Below are positions 26,256-34,643 of a stretch of DNA of 63,764 nucleotides, in pieces. The stretch comes from Streptomyces oceani (GTDB taxonomy: Bacteria > Actinomycetota > Actinomycetes > Streptomycetales > Streptomycetaceae). The translations under genes and the position numbers were made by a program. The stretch covers positions 260,324 to 324,087 of the forward strand of contig NZ_LJGU01000114.1 of the NCBI RefSeq assembly GCF_001751245.1, in the 5' to 3' direction. The notes beneath the pieces were generated by a model, which ran no database searches, had not been told where the DNA came from, and saw nothing but the letters and a program-made list of their open reading frames with translations. Position 1 is the stretch's first letter, and every line of letters starts with the position of its first letter.

Positions 26256-26933
26256 CTACTGCCCCTCGAGACCGCCCCAGAAGCGCGCGACGATGTTGTC
26301 CAGATAGCGCCGGCTTTCCTCGCTGGCGCTCGCGTTGCCGCCGGTCCAACCGAGAGTGGCGGCCAGAAACGTCTGGTATTCCTGGTGCATTGTGCGCAAA
26401 GTGTCTTTCAGGTCCCGGCGCTCCATGGACACGAGTTTCGCGATGGGACGGATGTGCGCCTGCCACCGGGTGGAGACCGCTTCGGTCAGCAGACGCGCGA
26501 GTTCTTCCTCGAGGCCGGCGATAGCGACGAAGTCGCTGGGCGGGAGGTTGAAGAGGGTACGGAGTTCGTCCGACTGCCGTTTGTCACCGGTCCATTGGCC
26601 GGTTTCCTCCATGCGCAGATACGTCTCCAGCGGGATGCCGGTGACCCGAGCCACGTCCTCGGCGGCCATCGCGCGGGCCAACCGGTGCTCGAGCAAGGTG
26701 GTGGGGTGGCCCATGAGTTCGCCGGGGGTGCACCACAGTGCGCCAGCCAGGGCGGTGAGTTCGTTGACCGTAGGCTGGGCGACCCCCCGCTCCCATGCCG
26801 CGATGTGACCGGGGGTGATGTGTGGCATCCCGTAGGAAGCACGCATGCCGTAGGCGACATGGTCAGGAGCCATCCCGAGTTTCTCGCGCAGGGTTCTGGC
26901 AGCGCGCGCGTTGAAGGGAATCGGTGAGGGCAC
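26256..26933 (-). CDS. XRE-type helix-turn-helix regulator with unknown C-terminal domain
   Basis: This 225-residue protein has an N-terminal XRE-like HTH (about 10-75, ending TVNELTALAGALWCTPGELM) followed by a second, helical part (about 80-225) that I cannot assign. It resembles regulators found widely in Streptomyces. GTG 26933 lacks a ribosome site, but TACTCT ends six bases before it, which suggests a leaderless mRNA. It diverges from the purine permease gene across 276 bp and is a candidate regulator of it. Confidence 0.82.
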   Translation of the reverse strand: MPSPIPFNARAARTLREKLGMAPDHVAYGMRASYGMPHITPGHIAAWERGVAQPTVNELTALAGALWCTPGELMGHPTTLLEHRLARAMAAEDVARVTGIPLETYLRMEETGQWTGDKRQSDELRTLFNLPPSDFVAIAGLEEELARLLTEAVSTRWQAHIRPIAKLVSMERRDLKDTLRTMHQEYQTFLAATLGWTGGNASASEESRRYLDNIVARFWGGLEGQ

Positions 26934-27069
26934 GAGCGCAGAGTACGGAGTTACCCAAGGAAACTACATGGGTTCCTGTCGCCTGCACCCCATTTTGGCC
27001 GGATAGGTCGGCGGAAGTTTCGTAGGAACCGCCAGGGGAGCGCGAAGCCGTCACCTAACCGGTATCGGA

Positions 27070-27141
27070 GCACAATTGCGGGTTGCAGTAAGCCGCGTAT
27101 GATCCGCTCGCGGGACACCGTATGTGTGTTCGCACAATTGC
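27070..27141 (+). promoter_or_regulatory. Purine permease promoter flanked by two GCACAATTGC sites
   Basis: GCACAATTGC occurs at 27070-27079 and again at 27132-27141, 62 bp apart (close to six helical turns). Between them TTGCGG (27076-27081), 16 bp and TATGAT (27098-27103) form a good promoter for the permease. One site overlaps the -35 box and the other lies in the leader, so a regulator could bind both and loop the DNA. Confidence 0.5.
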
Positions 27142-27209
27142 CCAGTGGGGCGCTCCCGACGGCACCGTCTTGCTCTTCACACAACCTGTAGGCCCAGGAG
27201 ACGTGCAAT

Positions 27210-28655
27210 ATGCAAACCAGTACGACAAGCCCGGCCGACGCGCCACCCCGCCCGACCGGCGGCCCGCTCGACCGGTTCTTTCGCATCACCGAACGCGGAT
27301 CGACATACGGCCGGGAGATACGCGGCGGTCTCGCCACGTTCTTCACCATGGGGTACATCCTCGTCCTGAATCCGATCATCCTCGGTGGCACCGAGGACAA
27401 GTTCGGTGAGACGCTGGACGGAACCCAGCTGGCCACGGCCACGGCGGTGGTCGCCGCGGTGATGACGATCATCATGGGCGTAGGTGGCAATCTGCCCCTC
27501 GCCCTGGCTGCCGGACTGGGCATCAACGCGATCGTGGCGTTCCAGGTCGCTCCCCTGATGAGCTGGGACGACGCGATGGGGCTGATCGTCTTCGAGGGCG
27601 TGGTGATCACCGTCCTGGTGGCGACCGGCCTACGTGAAGCGATCATGCACGCCATCCCGCAACCACTCAAGCAGGCCATCGGTGTCGGGATCGGCATGTT
27701 CATCGCGTTCATCGGGTTCGTGGACGCCGGGTTCGTCACCCGGGTCCCGGACGAGGCCAACTCGACGATCCCGGTTCAGCTCGGGACGGGCACCCTCACC
27801 GGCTGGCCCATGCTGGTCTTCTGCCTCGGTGTGCTGCTCACCATCGTCCTCGTCGCCCGCAAGGTGAAGGGCGCGATCCTCATCAGCATCGTCCTGATGA
27901 CCATCGTCGCGATCGTCATCAACGAGCTGGCCGACGTCCAGAACTGGGGTGTGACCTCACCGTCCCTGCCGGACAACCCCGTCGCCTCCCCCGACTTCGG
28001 GCTACTGGGCGAGTTCGACGTGTTCGGAGCCTTTGGGCAGGTCAGCGTCCTGACCGCGGTGCTCCTCATCTTCACCCTCCTGCTCTCCGACTTCTTCGAC
28101 ACCATGGGCACGGTCGTCGGCGTCACCTCCGAGGCCGGACTCATCAACGAACGCGGCGAGGTTCCCAACCTCGGTCGTGTCCTCCTCATCGACGGCACGG
28201 CGGCCATCGCCGGCGGCGCCGCCTCCTCGTCGTCCGCGACCACCTACGTGGAGTCCGCCGCCGGTGTCGGCGAGGGCGCGCGTACCGGCCTGTCCAGCAT
28301 CGTCTGCGGCTCGCTGTTCGGGCTCGCCCTCTTCCTCACCCCCGTACTGACCATCGTGCCGCTGCAGGCCGCGTCCCCCGCCCTCGTCGCGGTCGGCTTC
28401 ATGATGATGACCCAGGTCAAGGACATCGACTGGGAGCGCTACGAGCTCGCCATCCCCGCCTTCCTGACCATCGCCGTCATGCCGTTCACCTACTCCATCA
28501 CCAACGGGATCGGCGCGGGCTTCATCTCCTACGTGCTCATCAAGTCCTGCCTGGGCAAGGCTCGGGAGGTCCACTGGCTGCTCTGGGGAACCGCGGCGCT
28601 GTTCCTGGTCTACTTCGGGATCGACCCGGTGGAACAGCTTCTCGGCACCGAGTAG
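27210..28655 (+). CDS. NCS2 family permease, AzgA-like purine transporter
   Basis: This 481-residue membrane protein belongs to the AzgA branch of nucleobase/cation symporters (adenine, guanine, hypoxanthine). It has a typical start (REIRGGLATFFTMGYILVLN), GVGGNLPLALAAGLGINA at about 88-105, LLLSDFFDTMGTVVGVTSEA near 300, and about 13 TM helices. ATG 27210 has AGGAGA upstream. The gene is followed by a strong terminator. With the pyrimidine and allantoin genes further on, it fits a genome region rich in nucleobase-nitrogen use, though it is not linked to them in an operon. Confidence 0.9.
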   Translation: MQTSTTSPADAPPRPTGGPLDRFFRITERGSTYGREIRGGLATFFTMGYILVLNPIILGGTEDKFGETLDGTQLATATAVVAAVMTIIMGVGGNLPLALAAGLGINAIVAFQVAPLMSWDDAMGLIVFEGVVITVLVATGLREAIMHAIPQPLKQAIGVGIGMFIAFIGFVDAGFVTRVPDEANSTIPVQLGTGTLTGWPMLVFCLGVLLTIVLVARKVKGAILISIVLMTIVAIVINELADVQNWGVTSPSLPDNPVASPDFGLLGEFDVFGAFGQVSVLTAVLLIFTLLLSDFFDTMGTVVGVTSEAGLINERGEVPNLGRVLLIDGTAAIAGGAASSSSATTYVESAAGVGEGARTGLSSIVCGSLFGLALFLTPVLTIVPLQAASPALVAVGFMMMTQVKDIDWERYELAIPAFLTIAVMPFTYSITNGIGAGFISYVLIKSCLGKAREVHWLLWGTAALFLVYFGIDPVEQLLGTE

Positions 28656-28803
28656 GTCGTGTCGTCTGGGCCTTCGTGCTCAGTGAGCGGGGTCCGAGGC
28701 GTACGGTGAACGACGACGGCGCGGCAGGAGTGCGTACGTACCAAACGGTCGCCACCGAAGCGATTCCCGCGGAGATCCGACGACACGCCCCGGCACCACC
28801 GTC

Positions 28804-28851
28804 ACCGCTGGGGTGGCCCGGCAGCCACACCGCCGCGGCCACCCCAGCGGT
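28804..28851. terminator. Strong bidirectional terminator, 15-bp stem
   Basis: ACCGCTGGGGTGGCC (28804-28818) pairs perfectly with GGCCACCCCAGCGGT (28837-28851) around an 18-nt loop. It sits between the convergent purine permease and Fpg genes and can serve both. Confidence 0.75.
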
Positions 28852-28882
28852 CATGACCGACCACCGTGACCAGGGACGCCGG

Positions 28883-29668
28883 TCACGAGAGCGCAGGCTG
28901 ACAGAGCGGGCACCATACGGTGCCGCGCCCGGCGACCCGGGCATGCTCCAGCCGATGCCCGCAGCGTGGGCACTCCCCCGCCGGATCGTCCCGGTGTCCG
29001 GTTATCCAGTTGCCTCTCGGCGGGACACGGCCCGCGCGGATCGCCGGGCCCAGGGTGCCGTGCAGGGCCGCGTACAGTCGACGGTGGTCCTCGTCGGACA
29101 GCAGAGCGACGGAGCGCCGCGGATCGAGGCGGGACCGCCAGAGGACCTCGTCGGCGAGGAGATTGCCGAGTCCGGCCAGGACGGTCTGGTCCATCAGCGC
29201 CGACTTGACGCCCGCCCGGCTTCCACGCAGCGCCGCGCGCACCTCCGCGCGACCCGCGGACGCCGCGTCCGGCCCCTGGGAGCGCAGCCACTCCGTCTCC
29301 TCCTTCTCACCGAGCAGCCACAGGCCCCTGAGCTTGCGCTGGTCCCGGTACCGGAGCCGGCGTCCGCCGCCCAGGACGAACACCACCCGGTCGTGCGGGT
29401 GTTCCGGGTCCTCGTCGGTATCGCAGACCAGTTGGCCGGTCATCCCGAAGTGCAGCAGCACGGTGGGGCCTCCGGTCCGCGCGAGCAACAACTTGCCGTG
29501 CCGCACCGGCTCCGTGAACCGTCTCCCCTCCAGCGCGCGGCTGAACCGGCGGGGGCTCATGTCGTGCAGGACGCCCCCGTCGCGTACGTCGACCCGCCGG
29601 ATGGACCGTCTCCGACCACACGAGTCCAGTACGCGGCGGAACTCCTCGACATCCGGCAACTCGGGCAC
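28883..29668 (-). CDS. Formamidopyrimidine-DNA glycosylase family protein (Fpg/Nei)
   Basis: This DNA-repair glycosylase/AP-lyase (261 aa) removes oxidised bases. Because the catalytic residue is the N-terminal proline, the protein must start at the GTG giving (M)PELPDVEEF, at 29668, although the frame is open further upstream. The beta-F lysine region (GKLLLA near 56), the LLHFGMTGQL segment near 72, and a C-terminal zinc finger with CPRCGH and CPLCQ (about 228-256) are visible. It lies 75 bp downstream of a HAD gene on the same strand. Confidence 0.88.
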   Translation of the reverse strand: MPELPDVEEFRRVLDSCGRRRSIRRVDVRDGGVLHDMSPRRFSRALEGRRFTEPVRHGKLLLARTGGPTVLLHFGMTGQLVCDTDEDPEHPHDRVVFVLGGGRRLRYRDQRKLRGLWLLGEKEETEWLRSQGPDAASAGRAEVRAALRGSRAGVKSALMDQTVLAGLGNLLADEVLWRSRLDPRRSVALLSDEDHRRLYAALHGTLGPAIRAGRVPPRGNWITGHRDDPAGECPRCGHRLEHARVAGRGTVWCPLCQPALS

Positions 29669-29743
29669 CACCGACGGGTACCAGGCCCGGCCGCTCCCAA
29701 ACCCGGGCGGAGGCGTCGGGGGCACGATCCTCCAGCGACGTCC

Positions 29744-30400
29744 TCAGGTGAACGGGCTCTCGTCGAGGTGTTCCAGCAGCTCCGCGCAGTCCTCGTAGAC
29801 GGCGGCGGCACCCGCTTCCTCGAGCTTCCCTCGTGCCACGCCACCCGACAGTACGGCGACGCACGGCACCCGCGCGTTATTGGCCGCCCGGACGTCCCAG
29901 ACGGTGTCCCCGATGAAGACCGAGCCCGCCGCAGCGGCGTCGACCAGCGCGAGCGCCCTGGTGACGGTGTCCGGAGCGGGTTTCCCGGCCTGGACGTCGT
30001 CGGCACTCGCGGTGGCGGCGATTGCCTCGTCCGCGGCGATGGCCTGTCGCAGTGCCGCCAGTTCCCGCCCACTGGCGGAGGTCGCGAGGACCACCTGCCA
30101 GTGCCGGCCCGCCAGTTCGCACACCAACTCACGCGCGCCCGGCAGTGGTGGCAGGCGCGCGTGGTAGCTGCCGTACAGGGTCTTGTGCGCGGCGCTGATC
30201 GCCGCGTCCTGCCGGGTGTCCCGCTCCTCCCCGAGCAGCCTCGCGATGAGGTCCTGGCCGCTGAGGCCGACCGAGGCGTGGATCGCGTGCATGGGCACGC
30301 GGTGCCCAGCCTGCCGGAACGCCTCCCACCAGGCCGTGGTGTGCAGGTAGTTTGTGTCGACGAGCGTGCCGTCCACGTCCATCACCGCCGCGTGCCGCAT
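29744..30400 (-). CDS. HAD family hydrolase (beta-phosphoglucomutase-like)
   Basis: This 218-residue protein has all four HAD motifs: DVDGTLVDT (about 8-16) with nucleophile Asp, ATSAS near 110, Lys in QAGKPAPDTV near 150, and FIGDTVWDV near 172. The cap domain is the helical C1 type. It is probably a small-molecule phosphatase or phosphomutase. ATG 30400 has GAGAGGA upstream; GTG 30421 is an alternative. Confidence 0.88.
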   Translation of the reverse strand: MRHAAVMDVDGTLVDTNYLHTTAWWEAFRQAGHRVPMHAIHASVGLSGQDLIARLLGEERDTRQDAAISAAHKTLYGSYHARLPPLPGARELVCELAGRHWQVVLATSASGRELAALRQAIAADEAIAATASADDVQAGKPAPDTVTRALALVDAAAAGSVFIGDTVWDVRAANNARVPCVAVLSGGVARGKLEEAGAAAVYEDCAELLEHLDESPFT

Positions 30401-30438
30401 GCGTACGCCGTCCTCTCCCACGGAAGGCGCGCGGGGCG

Positions 30439-30456
30439 CTCGGCATCCCGGCCGAG
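30439..30456 (-). terminator. Hairpin downstream of the CBS gene
   Basis: CTCGGC (30439-30444) pairs with GCCGAG (30451-30456), 6-nt loop, 20 bp after the CBS gene's stop on the minus strand. Confidence 0.4.
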
Positions 30457-30475
30457 TGACCCACGCGCCCGGGAC

Positions 30476-30892
30476 TCAGTCCGCCGACAGTGCCTCCACC
30501 AACTGCCCCGTGCTGGCGTGCGGCAGCGACCGGGCCACGTCCGCCACCGCGACCATGCCCACCAGCTGGTCTCCGTCGATGACGGGCAGTCGCCGCACCT
30601 CGTGCTGGGTCATCGTGGCCAGGACTTCCTCGGTGTCGTCGTCCGCGCCGATGGTCACGGCCTGGTCCTGGCTGAGGCTCCCGGCGGGGAACGAGTCGAC
30701 GTCCCTCCCCGGCGCGAGGACCTTGACCACGACATCCCGGTCCGTGACCACGCCCTTGATCTTGTTGTCCTTCCCGCAGACGGGCAGCGCGCCCACGCCC
30801 AGGTCAGCCATCAGTCGTACGGCGTCTCCGACGGTCTGATCACTCTGTACGCAGTCAGCGCCGCCGCTCATCACCTCGCGTGCGGTGGTCAT
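30476..30892 (-). CDS. CBS domain protein
   Basis: This 138-residue protein is made of two CBS motifs (about 10-62 and 72-126), each with the pattern vt-i-a-d-t-eevl-mt-h-v-rlpV-d--lvG-v-. Such paired domains bind adenosyl compounds (AMP, ATP, SAM) and sense energy state. GVVTDRDVVVKVLA and VGMVAVADVARSL close the two units. ATG 30892 has GGGAGAGG upstream. Partner protein unknown. Confidence 0.9.
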   Translation of the reverse strand: MTTAREVMSGGADCVQSDQTVGDAVRLMADLGVGALPVCGKDNKIKGVVTDRDVVVKVLAPGRDVDSFPAGSLSQDQAVTIGADDDTEEVLATMTQHEVRRLPVIDGDQLVGMVAVADVARSLPHASTGQLVEALSAD

Positions 30893-30918
30893 CGGGACCT
30901 CTCCCTTCTGCTTTCCGT

Positions 30919-30949
30919 GTGTGGCGCGACCTCGGCCCGCGCGCCACAC
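30919..30949 (-). terminator. Ten-bp-stem hairpin between small gene and CBS gene
   Basis: GTGTGGCGCG (30919-30928) pairs perfectly with CGCGCCACAC (30940-30949), 11-nt loop. It probably ends the transcript of the small gene at 31016-31219, or acts in the CBS leader. Confidence 0.55.
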
Positions 30950-31015
30950 GACTCGTGGTCACGGAACCCCGCGGCCACGTGAGGACACGCTGCGGACCGC
31001 CTTCGTTCACGCCGG

Positions 31016-31219
31016 TCAGTCGCTCGGTTCGGGACGTTCGCCCTTGGGCCCCCGGGCCCGGTCGCTCTCCGGCCCGGCCGGACGCCACTGCGGGTCCTGC
31101 TCCAGTTCCTGCTTGGCCTCTTCGTTCGCCTCCTGGCCGGATTCTCCGAGGTCGTTCTTGGCCGCCTTGCGGCGACGAGCCCGCTGGATGTCGTAGCTCT
31201 TGCTCCCCGGTTTCGGCAT
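31016..31219 (-). CDS. Small conserved hypothetical protein, charged
   Basis: A 67-residue, highly charged protein without hydrophobic stretches. The N-terminal MPKPGSKSYDIQRARRRKAA is basic and the middle (ESGQEANEEAKQELEQD) is acidic and probably helical; the C-terminus is disordered. ATG 31219 follows a GAGGTGATC site. Similar short proteins are common in Streptomyces, but I know of no function. It diverges from the sirtuin gene. Confidence 0.65.
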   Translation of the reverse strand: MPKPGSKSYDIQRARRRKAAKNDLGESGQEANEEAKQELEQDPQWRPAGPESDRARGPKGERPEPSD

Positions 31220-31345
31220 GACGATCACCTCGCCGCCCGGCTTCCCAGGGCCTCCGGGGGTGAAACGAGACACGGGCGCTCACCCCGCCGGGCCCGCCCG
31301 TCGACGCTTCGCACCGCGCCGAACCCCACGGCGTACGCTCCCGTC

Positions 31346-32107
31346 ATGAGCACCGACGAGAGCGCGGACGGTGGTCCGTTGATCGCCGTCCTCAGCGGCG
31401 CCGGGGTCTCCACCGACTCGGGCATCCCCGACTACCGCGGACCACGGGGCCTGTGGCGGCGGGACCCGGAGGCGGAGAAGCTGGTGACCTACGACCACTA
31501 CATGTCCGACCCGGAGATCCGTCGACGTTCCTGGATCATGCGTCGGGACAATCCGGCCCGGCAGGCCCAGCCGAACGCGGCGCACCGGGCGCTGGTCGAC
31601 CTGGAACGCTCCGGCGTCCCGCTACGGGTGATCACTCAGAACGTCGACGGGCTGCACCAGCTCGCCGGTCTCTCCGACCGCGAGGTGCTGGAGCTGCACG
31701 GCAACTCCCGCATGGTGGTGTGCACGGGCTGCGCGGACCGTACGAGCATGACGGCGGCGCTGGACCGGCTCGCGGCCGGCGAGGAGGACCCGGACTGCGC
31801 GGAGTGCGGCGGCGTCCTGAAGTCGGCGACGGTCATGTTCGGGCAGTCCCTGGAGCCCGAGGTGCTGGGCGAGGCGGTGGCGATCACCAAGGCGTGTGAC
31901 GTCTTCCTCGCCGTCGGGACCAGCCTGCAGGTGCAGCCCGCCGCCTCCCTGGCGGGGCTGGCCGTCGAGCACGGCGCGCGGCTGATCATCGTCAACGGCG
32001 AGCCGACACCGTACGACGCACTGGCCGAGCGCGTCGTACGGGCGCCGATCAGCACGGCGCTGCCCCAGATGCTGGCGGAGTTCCAGCGGCACGACGGAGC
32101 TCGCTGA
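31346..32107 (+). CDS. Sir2 family NAD-dependent protein deacylase
   Basis: This 253-residue sirtuin removes acyl groups from lysines using NAD+. NAD-binding GAGVSTDSGIPDYRGP (about 15-30), ITQNVDGLHQ (near 96) and the catalytic His in ELHGN (near 116) are present. Zinc is held by two Cys pairs, VVCTGC and DCAECG. ATG 31346 lies exactly six bases after a TACGCT box with no ribosome site, so the mRNA is likely leaderless. Confidence 0.93.
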   Translation: MSTDESADGGPLIAVLSGAGVSTDSGIPDYRGPRGLWRRDPEAEKLVTYDHYMSDPEIRRRSWIMRRDNPARQAQPNAAHRALVDLERSGVPLRVITQNVDGLHQLAGLSDREVLELHGNSRMVVCTGCADRTSMTAALDRLAAGEEDPDCAECGGVLKSATVMFGQSLEPEVLGEAVAITKACDVFLAVGTSLQVQPAASLAGLAVEHGARLIIVNGEPTPYDALAERVVRAPISTALPQMLAEFQRHDGAR

Positions 32108-32138
32108 GCGAACCGCCGGCCGCGTGACCGGCCGCTCG

Positions 32139-33155
32139 TCAGCGGTCCCGCAGCGCCGGGATCACCTCGCGCGCGTAGGCGTCGATGGTCTGTTCCTTGG
32201 CGTCGTGCATCGCGTACACAGCGAACTGGTCGACGCCGAGGTCCCGCAGCGTGCGCAGCTTCTCGAGATGCGCCTCGACCGGCCCGAGCAGACAGAAGCG
32301 GTCCACGATCCCGTCCGGCACGAAGGCGGTGTCCGGATTGTCGACCCGGCCGTGGTGCGCGTAGTCGTAGCCCTGCCGATCAGCGATGTAATCCGTGAGC
32401 TCGTCCGGCACCAGGGCGCTCTCGGTGCCGTACCGGGCCACCAGGTCCGCGACGTGGTTTCCGACCATGCCGCCGAACCACCGGCACTGCTCCCGTGCGT
32501 GCGCCAGTTCGCCCGGCGTGTCCGCGCCGACGTACGCCGGGGCCGCGACGCAGATCGTGACCGCGTCCGGGTCGCGTCCCGCCTCGGACGCGGCCGTCCG
32601 CACGGCCTTGACCATCCACTCGGTCAGGTACGGGTCGGCCAGTTGCAGGATGAAGCCGTCCGCTTCCCGCCCGGCCATGGCGAGCGCCTTCGGGCCGTAC
32701 GCCGCCATCCACACCGGCAGTTGGCCGTCCCGCACCCAGGGCAGCCGTACCGGGGTGCCGTCGATCTCGGCCTCCCGACCCTCGGCGAGATCCCGGATCA
32801 CCCCCATGGCCTCGCTGAGCCGTGCCAGGGTGTTCGGTCGCCGGCCGGCCACCCGCATCGCGGAGTCGCCGCGGCCGATGCCGCAGACGGTGCGGTTGCC
32901 GTACATCTCGTTGAGCGTGGCGAAGGTGGAGGCGGTGACCTCCCAGGCGCGGGTGCCCGGGTTGGTCACCATGGGTCCGACGATCAGTCGCTCGGTGTGC
33001 TCCAGGACACGGCTGTGGATGACGTACGGCTCCTGCCACAGAACCGCCGAGTCGAAGGTCCAGCCGTAGCGGAAGCCGCCCCGCTCGGCCCGCCGCATCA
33101 GTTCCACGGTGGTCGAGCCTGGCGGGTCGGTCTGCAGGACGAGCCCGAAGTCCAT
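32139..33155 (-). CDS. LLM class F420-dependent oxidoreductase (TIGR03842-like)
   Basis: This 338-residue TIM-barrel enzyme belongs to the luciferase-like family using F420 or flavin. It begins MDFGLVLQTDPPGSTTVELM and contains RTVCGIGRGDSAMRVAGRRP (about 92-111), typical of this subgroup. It is the last gene of the pyrimidine operon, 90 bp after the dihydropyrimidinase. Neither an NADPH- nor a ferredoxin-type dihydropyrimidine dehydrogenase is visible, so this protein is a candidate for an oxidoreductase step in the same pathway. That role is inference. Confidence 0.88.
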   Translation of the reverse strand: MDFGLVLQTDPPGSTTVELMRRAERGGFRYGWTFDSAVLWQEPYVIHSRVLEHTERLIVGPMVTNPGTRAWEVTASTFATLNEMYGNRTVCGIGRGDSAMRVAGRRPNTLARLSEAMGVIRDLAEGREAEIDGTPVRLPWVRDGQLPVWMAAYGPKALAMAGREADGFILQLADPYLTEWMVKAVRTAASEAGRDPDAVTICVAAPAYVGADTPGELAHAREQCRWFGGMVGNHVADLVARYGTESALVPDELTDYIADRQGYDYAHHGRVDNPDTAFVPDGIVDRFCLLGPVEAHLEKLRTLRDLGVDQFAVYAMHDAKEQTIDAYAREVIPALRDR

Positions 33156-33220
33156 GGCGATCAGGGGTCCCTTCTGTCCGTTCTGTCCGTACGTACGGTC
33201 GAGCGGCCGGCATCCGACAG

Positions 33221-33245
33221 CCGGCGGCCGGCGGCCGGCGGCCGG
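33221..33245. repeat. CCGGCGG heptamer repeat, 3.6 copies
   Basis: Three perfect 7-bp units plus a partial one lie directly after the dihydropyrimidinase stop. Probably replication slippage; a weak structure in the operon mRNA is possible. Confidence 0.8.
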
Positions 33246-34643
33246 TCAGAGGTACTGGCACACGCCGCGCGGGGTGTACTGTCCGTGCCCGGCACGCCCG
33301 GTGAACTCCCGCCGGCGCAGCACGGTCTCGCCCCGCGAGAGCACGGTCTCGACCTGACCGGTGATCCGCTTTCCCTCGTAGGCGGAGTAGTCGACGTTCA
33401 TGTGGTGGGTGTCCACGGACAGGGTGTGCTCGGCCGTCGGGTCGTACAGCACGATGTCGGCGTCCGAGCCGGGCGCGATGGTGCCCTTCTTGGGGTAGAG
33501 CCCGAACATCCGGGCGGGCGCGGCGGCGGCCAGCTCGATCCAGCGGCGGCGGCTGATGTGCCCGTCCAGGACCGCCTGGTGCAGCAGGTCCATCCGGTGC
33601 TCGACGCCCGGCATGCCGTTCGGGATCTTGGAGAAGTCGCCCCGGCCCAGCTCCTTCTGTCCGACGAAGCAGAAGGGGCAGTGGTCGGTGGAGACGACCT
33701 GGAGGTCGTTGGTACGCAGCCCGCGCCACAGCACCTCCTGGTGCTCGCGGGGCCGCAGCGGGGTGCTGCACACGTACTTCGCGCCGCCGAAGTCCGGCTC
33801 CGCGAGGTTGTCCGTGGACAGGAAGAGATACTGCGGGCAGGTCTCGCCGAAGACCGGCAGGTCCTTGTCCCGGGCGGCGGCCAGCTCGGCCACCGCCTCG
33901 TCGGCGGAGACGTGGACGACGTACAGCGGCGCACCGGCGACCCGGGCGAGCTGGATCGCGCGGTGCGTCGCCTCGGCCTCCAGCACGACCTTGCGGACCT
34001 CGCCGTGGTAACGGGGGTCGCTGCGGCCGGCCGCGAGGGCCTGCTCGACCAGCACGTCGATGGCGATGCCGTTCTCCGCGTGCATCATCGTCAACGCGCC
34101 GTTGTCGGCCGTACGCTGCATGGCACGCAGGATCTGGCCGTCGTCGCTGTACATCACGCCCGGATAGGCCATGAACAGCTTGAACGAGGTGATGCCCTCC
34201 TCGACGAGCAGGTCCATCTCCTTGAGGGTGTGCTCGTTGACGTCCGAGAGGATCATGTGGAAGCCGTAGTCGATGGCGCACTGCGCGTCGGCCTTGGCGT
34301 GCCACTGGTCCAGGCCCTCGCGCAGCGCGTGGCCGCGGGTCTGGACGGCGAAGTCGACCAGTGTGGTGGTGCCTCCCCAGGCGGCGGCCCGGGTGCCGGT
34401 CTCGAAGGTGTCCGAGGAGAAGGTGCCGCCGAACGGGAAGTCCATGTGGGTGTGCGCGTCGACGCCGCCCGGGATGACGTACTTCCCCGTCGCGTCGATG
34501 GTCTCCGTCGCGGTCCAGCCCTGGGCGTAGTCGCTGCCGGCGGCGGCGACGGCGACGACCCGGCCGTCCTCGATCAGTACGTCGGCGTGCGTCTCGTCGG
34601 CGGCCGTGATGACCAGACCACCGCGGATGACGGTACGGCTCAT
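33246..34643 (-). CDS. hydA: Dihydropyrimidinase
   Basis: The enzyme (465 aa) opens dihydrouracil/dihydrothymine to N-carbamoyl-beta-amino acids. The amidohydrolase metal site is complete: GGVDAHTHMDFPFGG (about 55-69), the carboxylated Lys in TSFKLFMAYPG near 152, His in MMHAENG, His in LYVVHVSADEA and Asp in STDHCPF near 315. ATG 34643 overlaps the aminotransferase stop (ATGA), so translation is coupled. It follows a beta-ureidopropionase and an aminotransferase, which together give the reductive pyrimidine pathway. Confidence 0.93.
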   Translation of the reverse strand: MSRTVIRGGLVITAADETHADVLIEDGRVVAVAAAGSDYAQGWTATETIDATGKYVIPGGVDAHTHMDFPFGGTFSSDTFETGTRAAAWGGTTTLVDFAVQTRGHALREGLDQWHAKADAQCAIDYGFHMILSDVNEHTLKEMDLLVEEGITSFKLFMAYPGVMYSDDGQILRAMQRTADNGALTMMHAENGIAIDVLVEQALAAGRSDPRYHGEVRKVVLEAEATHRAIQLARVAGAPLYVVHVSADEAVAELAAARDKDLPVFGETCPQYLFLSTDNLAEPDFGGAKYVCSTPLRPREHQEVLWRGLRTNDLQVVSTDHCPFCFVGQKELGRGDFSKIPNGMPGVEHRMDLLHQAVLDGHISRRRWIELAAAAPARMFGLYPKKGTIAPGSDADIVLYDPTAEHTLSVDTHHMNVDYSAYEGKRITGQVETVLSRGETVLRRREFTGRAGHGQYTPRGVCQYL

